This document shows, piece after piece, positions 9,201 to 15,093 of a stretch of DNA of 20,508 nucleotides (the first letter of the stretch is position 1; the number at the start of each line of letters is the position of its first letter). The translations under genes and the position numbers were made by a program. The notes under the pieces are model-generated. The model saw nothing but the letters and a program-made list of their open reading frames with translations. It was not told where the DNA came from and did not search any database. The stretch covers positions 1 to 20,508 of IMG/VR virus record IMGVR_UViG_3300017956_000178, one strand, 5' to 3'. This DNA comes from a virus.

Positions 9201-9868
9201 GTGTTCGTCAGACGATAAAGAATTTTGAGAATAGAGCATTAAATACATCTTTTGCAGCTGCATATTTCCCAGATGTTTTGATGAGAAGACCATCAGATCG
9301 TGCACCAATTGTTGTGCCTCCTTCAGTTGGAATGATGGGAGTAATGAGTCGTAATGATGCAATTGCTGATCCTTGGTTTGCTCCTGCTGGTTTAAATAGA
9401 GGTAGACTAAGCGCTATTGACTCAAACTTGCAGATGAATCGTGATCTTCTTGACGAGTTGTATGATGCAGATATTAATCCAATTTATGTTCCTGCAGGAC
9501 GTCCTGGTGAGGTTTATGCGTTTGGACAAAAAACTTTATTGCAAGACCAATCAGCTCTTGACAGAATTAACGTAAGACGTCTTTTGATTAACATTCGTAG
9601 AAGAGTTAGAAAAATTGCTGAATCGTTATTGTTTGAGCCTAATAGAGAATCTACATTGGTTAGATTTAATAATCTAGTAGAACCTATTATGGCAGATGTT
9701 CAACAACGTCGTGGTGTTACACGTTATAAAGTACAGATTGATACAACAACAACGACACAAAACGATATTGAGAACAATACAATTCGTGGCAAGATTTATT
9801 TGCAACCTACAAAGTCCGTAGAATTTATTTCTCTTGACTTTGTTGTGACAAATACGATTCAAGATTAA
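6230..9868 (+). CDS. contractile tail sheath protein, paralog 2 (gp18-like)
   Basis: This 1212-aa protein shares the order of paralog 1: V-G-P-A-R-K-G-P-A-F-V-P near residues 34-46, L-D-D-G near 570, T-L-D-P-N-S at about 622-627, G-G-F-D-G-V-N near 884, FAPAGLNRG near 1050, FGQKT and LDRINVRRL near 1098-1120, and a final VEFISLDFVVTN strand. All core sheath motifs are kept, so it should be able to polymerise. It is about 160 residues longer than paralog 1, mostly in the middle insertion (residues 100-560), and the first LDP-type motif (SFDPDS) is near residue 444. AGGAG precedes the ATG by nine bases, as for paralog 1 and the tube gene. It may form a mixed sheath with paralog 1, or a separate zone of the tail; the sequence cannot decide. 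Confidence 0.95.
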   Translation: MAGQGSARVTLREIDLSQVRNPQELPQGVPAAVVGPARKGPAFVPQTFANMQQFNEKFGSMIENNRESNSNLFAPLALNEWMRNSKAGTYLRVLGVGNGLKSDSYGKVGEAGFVVGQELVQESSSDVGKVNKNKWANITDNDISREKATTNARTYMLGCFMQDAVGSDFLADAGVQITPSGARISNPIVVDNTAQAGDTIQILVPHEVLSATDDESFTNPANTDVTLVIKLVNALANDITTLNDNEIEILFDNNQHTIATRIRAALGHLLLQAKTDDFQYNKLSFKPGKVFGSSIGAAGTATITELILRTNISEGSNVTISQTVGAGNKATLMNVNEAANALNPYTRSFSDASKAAPIIRGMLMAPQGVVITMEPNSNLGDYTHASVATDTQIRSEVNAKTFGNDEDANLIGYMIGDVDLTDQSFKLILNGFSNTNKPAVITCSFDPDSTTYISKVLNTDPTKIEEFGHYLYLHLDVDKNVAVPSNDGLERDGAQLAGNYANMIGFLLTGAKGHADSDPSQPDYESFDTRFKTASSPWIVSQFYSGSDSALRPDTASAGSAYKLFKLHALDDGEIGNSQFRVLVSNLRYVSSTEFGSFDLTLEAFDSDPIAGEALASWKNLTLDPNSRNFIGRVIGDKHTYFDFDRDLNKQRLVEEGLYEVRNNFVRVELSSDLVSENVPVDALPSGFQSLTHLHTATDPTHAVKNFVEDAGGALAAGNHVFKNTDNSKQSILNEAVTLPVDYVKSINRMVASEEEADSILPWGVKLSVRENGDAENKELVEQVFNKAVYSLTKYLPALDANPASLSGDDADGFQKSMFSLEKVHIPSASLDSDVISTWNGAKYVKGGGDNPLDLDSGSRFVNISKDAKGGNSKYLKFRCIMQGGFDGVNIFDKEKASLSGVASLREGADETGTQKFTGPTVSSYQRAIDVLSDKSATEFQVLAIPGQRTAEVTNYAIDACEDRFDALFVMDIEPVDGSTILIEDDLRKPSVRQTIKNFENRALNTSFAAAYFPDVLMRRPSDRAPIVVPPSVGMMGVMSRNDAIADPWFAPAGLNRGRLSAIDSNLQMNRDLLDELYDADINPIYVPAGRPGEVYAFGQKTLLQDQSALDRINVRRLLINIRRRVRKIAESLLFEPNRESTLVRFNNLVEPIMADVQQRRGVTRYKVQIDTTTTTQNDIENNTIRGKIYLQPTKSVEFISLDFVVTNTIQD

Positions 9869-9883
9869 AACAAATTAGATATA

Positions 9884-9891
9884 TATAAATA
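9884..9891 (+). promoter_or_regulatory. candidate T4-type late promoter (exact TATAAATA)
   Basis: This is an exact match to the T4 late promoter -10 octamer, in the 43-base gap before the tube gene and ending 20 bases before its ATG. It is part of a longer GATATATATAA element (from 9878) that recurs before the third sheath gene. T4 late promoters have this octamer and no -35 box, and are read with gp55/gp33/gp45; whether this phage has those factors cannot be seen here. Confidence 0.6.
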
Positions 9892-9911
9892 AGAACTAGG
9901 AGTAGAACAAC

Positions 9912-10400
9912 ATGGCAGAGACACTATCAGTCGCAGAAATGATACCAAATAAATTTGAACCGAAAAGAAAAAATCGCTGGATTTTTGCTATCGAAGGTAT
10001 TGATGCATTTTTAATTAAAACAGCTGCTAGACCATCATATACTACTAATGAAACAGCAATTCCTTTTATTAATAGTACAAGATATTTAGCAGGTAAAACT
10101 ACATTTGACACTATGTCAGTAACATTGCATGATCCAATTGCACCATCAGGCGCACAACAGGTTATGGAATGGGTACGTACACACTTTGAGTCAGTAAGTG
10201 GTCGTGCTGGTTACGCTGATTTTTATAAGCGTGATTGCCAACTTAAATTACTTGACCCTGTAGGTACTGTAGTTGAGCTTTGGGATATTAAAGGCGCTTT
10301 CTTGACGCAAGCTGGTTTTGGTGATCTTTCTTATGACGGTGATGAGCCTCAAGAAATTTCATTAACATTACGCTACGACAACTGCGTTCTTCAATACTAA
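9912..10400 (+). CDS. tail tube protein (gp19-like)
   Basis: At 162 aa it matches T4 gp19 (163 aa) closely in size. The fold signature of T4-type tube proteins is visible: an N-terminal N-R-W-I-F-A-I-E-G-I strand after a PxKFEPKRK lead, a central T-F-D-T-M-S-V-T-L-H-D-P-I-A loop near residues 63-77, a W-x-x-x-H-F helix region, and the end I-S-L-T-L-R-Y-D-N-C-V-L. Gp19 stacks as hexameric rings to form the inner conduit, with the sheath outside. It follows two sheath genes, as gp19 follows gp18 in T4. AGGAG stands nine bases before the ATG, an exact TATAAATA lies upstream, and a strong hairpin terminator lies just downstream, consistent with a separately controlled, highly expressed gene. It is the only tube gene in the window, although there are three sheath genes. 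Confidence 0.92.
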   Translation: MAETLSVAEMIPNKFEPKRKNRWIFAIEGIDAFLIKTAARPSYTTNETAIPFINSTRYLAGKTTFDTMSVTLHDPIAPSGAQQVMEWVRTHFESVSGRAGYADFYKRDCQLKLLDPVGTVVELWDIKGAFLTQAGFGDLSYDGDEPQEISLTLRYDNCVLQY

Positions 10401-10421
10401 TTAACAAAAGCTAAAAATTTT

Positions 10422-10470
10422 AAAACTCGCGTAATTCTTGTTGTTCTACAACTGCGCGAGTTTTATTGTA
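10422..10470 (+). terminator. rho-independent terminator after the tube gene
   Basis: A 10-bp perfect inverted repeat, AAAACTCGCG (10422-10431) and CGCGAGTTTT (10455-10464), has a six-pair GC-rich core. Its 23-base loop contains a smaller hairpin, GTTGT-TCT-ACAAC (10440-10452). The right arm runs into TTTTATTGTATTT. It stands 21 bases after the tube stop codon, so it should end transcripts carrying sheath and tube. The A-run before the left arm means it could also work on the reverse strand, although no reverse gene is seen. Confidence 0.85.
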
Positions 10471-10479
10471 TTTGATATA

Positions 10480-10487
10480 TATAATTA
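10480..10487 (+). promoter_or_regulatory. candidate late promoter box (TATAATTA) before third sheath gene
   Basis: TATAATTA lies after the terminator and ends 23 bases before the third sheath start. It sits in GATATATATAA (from 10474), identical over 11 bases to the element before the tube gene. Because the terminator would block read-through, a promoter is expected here. Confidence 0.35.
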
Positions 10488-10510
10488 GAATTTATTCATA
10501 AAGGCTAAGT

Positions 10511-13500
10511 ATGTCAAATAACTTATTTAACAGCGAAGTAGCAGTAAGATTAGGCTCTTCAATAAATGACAGTGCAATAAATCTTTTTCAAACGCTAGAA
10601 GGAAGAACATTATGCGTTTTAGGCCCTTCACACAAGGGAAAAGCTTTTGTTCCAACAAATATAACTAATACTGAAACTTTAGATGTAGCTGGAACAACTT
10701 TTAAAGTTGCTAATAGTTTAGACAATAAACTAGGTAACGCAAGAAGTAATAGACATAGACATATTAAAGATTCACTATCTTGTTACACAGAAAGTCAAAG
10801 CTATGATGCAATAAAAACATGGCTTGACAACGGCGGAGATCAATCAACATTTATTAGACTTCTTGGAATAGGCAGCGGAAAAAAGTCAATAGAAGGAAAT
10901 TACACTGGCGCAGGATTTAATGCTGAAGGAATTGTTTCTCAAAATTCTGAAGATAATTTAACAAAATCAAATAATCCATTTGTTGAAACACCTATAACAG
11001 TTTCAGGAAACGTTAGTTTTATTTTACAAAAGTTTATTAATAATCAATCAGGTTATTTAGAAGACTTAGGGCTTAATACTGCTAATAATAACTATTTTAT
11101 AACTAGCACAATAATATCTGCACAAGGCGTATTACCTTCATTACTTGTTAACGAAGGCACACCTTTAACAACTAATGACTCGATTGAAGCAGCTTCATAT
11201 AATAATCAAGTAAGATCATCATCGACAATAAATCCTAAAATATTGTTATTAGGATTAAATTCTGGATTTGTTACAGGCACTGAAAATACTCGACTTTTAA
11301 ATGTTTCAAATGAGTTTGTTATTAATAATGATTTAACTGTTTTGCAATCATCTAATAGGTATAGCGATTTCTTCTTAGAAAAAGGTCATATTAAATACGC
11401 AGAGTTTACGTCGTCTGGTTTCTTGAGGTCAGATAACGATATAAAGATTATTACCACACGAAACTTTAGCACTTTAAACAATAGCAATCTTCCTGATTAT
11501 AACTCTTTTGAAAACAAATACCAGACAGCAAAAACACCTTGGGTAACCAGTCAGCCTATTGATAGAAATGGATTGTTAAATACTAGAGAAAATATACAAA
11601 CAAAAGTTGTTAATTTATTTAAGTTTCATGCATTAGACGACGGAGAAGTTGGTAATAGATTTAGAATTAAAATAAATCCTTTAACAAGAGGCAACATTGA
11701 TGAGAACACTTATGCTACTTTTGAAATATACATTTTTGAGTATGATCCAAGAGATAATACTTTTACACAAGTTGATCATAAGCAAGAAGTAAATCTTAAT
11801 CCAGACAGCCCAAATTATATTGCACGTTTGTTTGGAGATGAAAACACTTATTATCATATTGAAAGTAATAAAACTGTAACAGAGCTTAAATATGAAACAC
11901 GAAATTTATATCTAAGAGTTGAAGTAGATCAAGACGTTGAAAATAAAAAAATAAGATGTGACTTAATACCTTCAGGTTTTAGAGCATACCCGCATATTAG
12001 AATTAATCCAAACTGCTTTTTAGATTATAATGATCTAAACTTAGACTTTAACAATGTATACCAAATGCCAATTCATTACACTAATGCTGAATTAAATGAT
12101 AATATAATGTCTGATATTAGTGCATCTATACAAAATTCTTGGGGAGTTTTATTTAATTCTTACAAAAAGCTTAGTGACAGCAATAATGTAGAAGTTTTTA
12201 AAGATTACTTGGATGAGTATATATCGCCTTTTTACTATTATACAAAATATTTTTTGCATGACTTAAACACAGAATCTAAAAACATATGGGTCGAAGATGA
12301 CAGCTATTTAAACTCATTTTTTCATTTAGAAAAGATATATCATAACGGCACTTTTGATAATTTAAAATATACAAGAAAAGCTGCAGAAGGTAATACGTAT
12401 TTAAACTTAGATGACAATAGTCTATGGGTTGAAGATGATAAAACGCTAGTAGCAAAACTTCAAGATAAACTTTCGTTTGACTTCTTTACTTATGGTGGGT
12501 TTGATGGCGTTGACATAAGAGATACAGACAAGAAGTTTTTTACAAATACGGCGCTTATAAGAGAAGAGCATTTAGAAGATAGCAATATTAGTCTTAGAGA
12601 TAATCCAACAATTAAAGCATATTTGACTGCAATAGATGTTGTTAAAAATAGAGAATTAAACCTAGATTATTTGTTATTACCTGGTGTGAGTAATAAAGTA
12701 TTAACTAGAGAAATAATAGACTACGCTGAAGATGAAAAAGATTTTTTGTTTATTAGCGATGTATTTAGTTATTCTGATACTATTACAGATGGATTATTAA
12801 TTGAAGAAACTAATGACAATATAACAAATAAGTTAAAAAGTAATTTTTCTGTAACTTTAGTTAAAAATAAATTATCTGATTACATCAAAGACGCAGAGGA
12901 ATTTACTGACATTAATATATTTCCTACAGAAAGTAAAGATAATAACAATATTATATTTAGCAATACAATTAGTTATTTACAAAGTTTAGGATTAAATAGT
13001 AAATATGCTTTTTATACATTTGGGTCTTTAAAGGCATCAGATGCTGATGATAATATTAAATTATTAGATCCTTCAATTTTTGTAATTAAAAAAATTGCTC
13101 AAGATTTAGGAAATATTACACAACCTCTAACTGTAAGTGAAACAATTAATAACTATAGTAGTTTAAAAATACTTCAACCGGGATTGAATAATTCAGATGT
13201 AAACTGGGAAAGTAATAAAAAACTATTTAGAAGCAATTTATTAAATCCTTTATATTATAGTTCAAATAAAATTATTAATTTAGATTCACAAGTTACATCA
13301 TATGAGCAAAGACTTTCAAGTTTTAGTTTGTTTAGTATAGTAAATAATTTACTAAAAGTTAAAAAAGAAGTTAAGTTAGCTCTTTTGACGCAAAGCGTGC
13401 CTGGATCTTTATTTAGAGGAGGACCTTTGTTTTTTAATCAAAATAGTAGTCAGTCTAATTTATATCTAAATATAAAATTAATGATAAATAATATATTAGA

Positions 13501-13726
13501 TAATTTAGTTAACAATGGAGTAATTGTAGGTTATAATGTTATAATACCTAATAGATTAGATGATAGAATTATACTAGATGCTGAACGTAATATTTTTAGA
13601 GGAACTATTAATTTAGAATTTAACAATAATATAAAAATTAATAATCTAAGAATAGATGATATATTATACGAATATAGTTTAATAGAAACTTCTAATCTAA
13701 ATAGAATACAAGCGCCGCAAATCTAA
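10511..13726 (+). CDS. diverged third tail sheath paralog
   Basis: The 1071-aa protein keeps the sheath N-terminal signature L-G-P-S-H-K-G-K-A-F-V-P near residues 34-46, FIRLLGIGSG near 115, F-H-A-L-D-D-G-E-V-G-N near 372, N-L-N-P-D-S-P-N-Y-I-A-R near 428, and G-G-F-D-G-V-D near 662. In the LDDG region it is closer to paralog 2 (PW-(I/V)-x-SQ, LFK-(L/F)-HALDDGE) than to paralog 1. The two best-conserved C-terminal sheath motifs, PWFAPAG and LDR(V/I)NVRRL, are not recognisable; that region is rich in Asn, Leu, Ile and Lys. A weak version of the terminal strand remains (RGTINLEF). The frame is fully open, so it is not a plain pseudogene. The ribosome site is weaker (AAGG, six bases before ATG), suggesting lower output. 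It could be a minor sheath, for example a baseplate- or neck-proximal ring. Confidence 0.85.
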   Translation: MSNNLFNSEVAVRLGSSINDSAINLFQTLEGRTLCVLGPSHKGKAFVPTNITNTETLDVAGTTFKVANSLDNKLGNARSNRHRHIKDSLSCYTESQSYDAIKTWLDNGGDQSTFIRLLGIGSGKKSIEGNYTGAGFNAEGIVSQNSEDNLTKSNNPFVETPITVSGNVSFILQKFINNQSGYLEDLGLNTANNNYFITSTIISAQGVLPSLLVNEGTPLTTNDSIEAASYNNQVRSSSTINPKILLLGLNSGFVTGTENTRLLNVSNEFVINNDLTVLQSSNRYSDFFLEKGHIKYAEFTSSGFLRSDNDIKIITTRNFSTLNNSNLPDYNSFENKYQTAKTPWVTSQPIDRNGLLNTRENIQTKVVNLFKFHALDDGEVGNRFRIKINPLTRGNIDENTYATFEIYIFEYDPRDNTFTQVDHKQEVNLNPDSPNYIARLFGDENTYYHIESNKTVTELKYETRNLYLRVEVDQDVENKKIRCDLIPSGFRAYPHIRINPNCFLDYNDLNLDFNNVYQMPIHYTNAELNDNIMSDISASIQNSWGVLFNSYKKLSDSNNVEVFKDYLDEYISPFYYYTKYFLHDLNTESKNIWVEDDSYLNSFFHLEKIYHNGTFDNLKYTRKAAEGNTYLNLDDNSLWVEDDKTLVAKLQDKLSFDFFTYGGFDGVDIRDTDKKFFTNTALIREEHLEDSNISLRDNPTIKAYLTAIDVVKNRELNLDYLLLPGVSNKVLTREIIDYAEDEKDFLFISDVFSYSDTITDGLLIEETNDNITNKLKSNFSVTLVKNKLSDYIKDAEEFTDINIFPTESKDNNNIIFSNTISYLQSLGLNSKYAFYTFGSLKASDADDNIKLLDPSIFVIKKIAQDLGNITQPLTVSETINNYSSLKILQPGLNNSDVNWESNKKLFRSNLLNPLYYSSNKIINLDSQVTSYEQRLSSFSLFSIVNNLLKVKKEVKLALLTQSVPGSLFRGGPLFFNQNSSQSNLYLNIKLMINNILDNLVNNGVIVGYNVIIPNRLDDRIILDAERNIFRGTINLEFNNNIKINNLRIDDILYEYSLIETSNLNRIQAPQI

Positions 13727-13741
13727 GGAGAATAGATAAGA

Positions 13742-14587
13742 ATGAATGATTTAGATACACCGATTAATCCTGACCAAATTAGAAGAGATGGTCCTATCCA
13801 AGTTTCAAATGTAATGAAAGACGATTTTGGATTTGAAATTCCAGCTGAAAGTGTGCCATTACCTTCTAGAGGTATTATTTATCCGGACGATGGTATATTG
13901 CATGGTCAAGATACAGTAGACATTAAGCCAATGACAGCAAAAGAAGAAGACATTCTTACAAGTCGCGCATATATTAAAAGTGGAACTGTTTTAACAAAGC
14001 TTTTAGAATCATGTATTATTGATAAAAGAATTAAACCAGACACATTAATTTCAGGTGATAGAAATGCTTTGCTTGTTTCTTTAAGAATTACTGGATACGG
14101 TGCAGATTATGATGTTGAAGTTGATTGTCCAGAATGTGGAATTAAGAGCAAGCAATCATTTGATTTATCGCAACTAGAAATTAAAAGATTAGAAGTTGAG
14201 CCTGTTGAAAGAGGTCAAAATTTATTTGAAGTTAAGCTTCCAGTAACAAAAAAGAATGTAAGAGTTAAATTTTTAACAGGTTCTGATGAACGTGATATGA
14301 TGATTACTTCTGAAAGAAGAAAAAAGAGTGGCATGAAGATTGAATCTGCTATTACAGACAGGTTATCTAGATCAGTAGTTTCAGTTGATGGTATTACAGA
14401 TAAAAACAAGCTAAACTTTTTTGTTAAAAGTCTACCTGCTAGAGATTCTTTAGCTTTACGAAGGTTCTTAGACAAGCACGAGCCGGGAATTATCATGAAG
14501 TCATGGATGAATTGTACACATTGTCATGAGCAAAGTGAGGTAGGTCTTCCTATGGGTGCCGCATTTTTTTGGCCTGACACCGAATGA
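13742..14587 (+). CDS. gp26/gp51-type baseplate hub / tail assembly protein
   Basis: This 281-aa protein resembles the T4 gp26/gp51 family (Pfam T4_baseplate). It has the family opening P-L-P-S-R-G-I-I-Y near residues 39-48, then D-I-K-P-M-T-A-K-E-E-D-I-L-T near 60-73. Two CxxC pairs follow: Cys129/Cys132 in DCPECG and Cys258/Cys261 in CTHC. These four cysteines could bind one zinc. It ends with AAFFWPDTE. T4 gp26 and gp51 act in assembly of the baseplate hub. Here the gene sits between the sheath genes and the tape-measure-like genes, the usual place of tail assembly chaperones, which in many phages make a longer form by frameshifting. A second frame overlaps its end on a T7 run (next entries). 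AAGGAG overlaps the upstream stop, 11 bases before ATG. Confidence 0.78.
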   Translation: MNDLDTPINPDQIRRDGPIQVSNVMKDDFGFEIPAESVPLPSRGIIYPDDGILHGQDTVDIKPMTAKEEDILTSRAYIKSGTVLTKLLESCIIDKRIKPDTLISGDRNALLVSLRITGYGADYDVEVDCPECGIKSKQSFDLSQLEIKRLEVEPVERGQNLFEVKLPVTKKNVRVKFLTGSDERDMMITSERRKKSGMKIESAITDRLSRSVVSVDGITDKNKLNFFVKSLPARDSLALRRFLDKHEPGIIMKSWMNCTHCHEQSEVGLPMGAAFFWPDTE

Positions 14588-14801
14588 TAAAGATCTATAT
14601 TTAGAACAAATATTTGCTTTAGTATACCATCTTGGATTTACCTATAAAGATGCTTATAGTTGTCCTGTTTGGCAAAGATTTTGGTTTATAGGTAGATTAA
14701 AAAAGGAGTTCGAAGAAGCAAAACAGCAGCAATCTCAAGCCTATTCAACATCACAAAGAAATACAAGTGGTGGAAGATCTTTTAGGAAGTCTTTTGGCTG
14801 A
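14556..14801 (+). CDS. frameshift extension of the gp26-like protein (tail assembly chaperone C-part)
   Basis: This frame is open from 14544 (after TAG at 14541) to the stop at 14799-14801. The only possible start is GTG at 14556, inside the previous gene and without a well-placed ribosome site; there is no ATG in the frame. The peptide therefore most likely begins at the T7 slip site and is made as a fusion to the gp26-like protein. Its sequence (D-L-Y-L-E-Q-I-F-A-L-V-Y-H-L-G-F-T-Y-K-D, then C-P-V-W-Q-R-F-W-F-I-G-R-L-K-K-E) looks like the short helical protein that often follows gp26-like genes in T4 relatives, with a Gln/Ser-rich basic tail. In lambda-type phages the equivalent T domain recruits the tape measure and tube subunits. 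Independent translation by re-initiation is possible. Confidence 0.6.
   Translation: MPHFFGLTPNDKDLYLEQIFALVYHLGFTYKDAYSCPVWQRFWFIGRLKKEFEEAKQQQSQAYSTSQRNTSGGRSFRKSFG
14564..14572 (+). other. candidate programmed frameshift site (T7 followed by GG)
   Basis: In the gp26-like frame the codons read GCA TTT TTT TGG. A +1 slip lets both Phe tRNAs re-pair perfectly with TTT TTT (65-70 of the local numbering, i.e. 14565-14570), with Trp TGG waiting in the A site; reading then continues GGC CTG ACA. A -2 slip reaches the same frame but pairs worse (CAT TTT). The product would be 276 codons of the first gene plus 76 of the second, 352 aa. A GAGG element at 14537-14540 lies upstream but too far away to act like the prfB stimulator. 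A homopolymer sequencing error is the main rival explanation. Confidence 0.5.
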
Positions 14802-14809
14802 TGAATATA

Positions 14810-14817
14810 TATAATAT
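14810..14817 (+). promoter_or_regulatory. weak late-promoter-like box (TATAATAT)
   Basis: TATAATAT ends 23 bases before the ATG of the 83-aa gene, in the 39-base gap. It lies in ATATATATAA (14805-14814), a 10-mer also found before the tube and third sheath genes. Promoter function is inferred only from this recurrence and position. Confidence 0.25.
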
Positions 14818-14840
14818 ACAACAAACTATTAGGTAATATT

Positions 14841-15092
14841 ATGAATCACAAAAAAGAAAAATTGTTGCATTACATAGCAGCCAAATATATAATGAATGAA
14901 GAAGTTAACGTATCAATAAATGCTTCAGACGCACAAATAGATTGTTTGTATGAATTATTGGAAGTTTCAAAAAAGCTCAAGATGGTTCTAGATGAACAAA
15001 AAGATTATGATCTAGCTTGTATTTTAGCTAAACAAAAAAAACATATTGCCAATAAATTTCAAAATTTAACAGGTATAGTCTGGAGACTCTAA
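14841..15092 (+). CDS. small protein of unknown function with a UVR-like helical pair
   Basis: The 83-aa protein has no signal peptide or membrane segment. Its first half is Lys/Glu/Asn-rich. The second half (about residues 46-75) reads KKLKMVLDEQKDYDLACILAKQKKHI. The pattern of two short helices joined at D-Y-D-x-A resembles the UVR motif of UvrB/UvrC and of small phage proteins, in which an acidic-aromatic turn is followed by an Ala-rich helix. The resemblance is modest. AGG lies seven bases before the ATG, and the stop is one base from the start of the tape-measure-like gene, so the two are probably translated together. The place between the assembly chaperone and the tape measure suggests a role in tail assembly, but none can be assigned. 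Confidence 0.7.
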   Translation: MNHKKEKLLHYIAAKYIMNEEVNVSINASDAQIDCLYELLEVSKKLKMVLDEQKDYDLACILAKQKKHIANKFQNLTGIVWRL

Positions 15093-15093
15093 A

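Noticed and set aside
10422-10470. Hairpin as a riboswitch or phage attachment site
   Set aside because: The stem is short, followed by a T-rich tract and placed right after a stop codon, as in a simple terminator; no integrase or second copy was seen.
10511-13726. Third sheath gene as a decaying pseudogene
   Set aside because: All 1071 codons are open, with intact start, stop and several conserved motifs; loss of particular motifs fits a changed role better than random decay.
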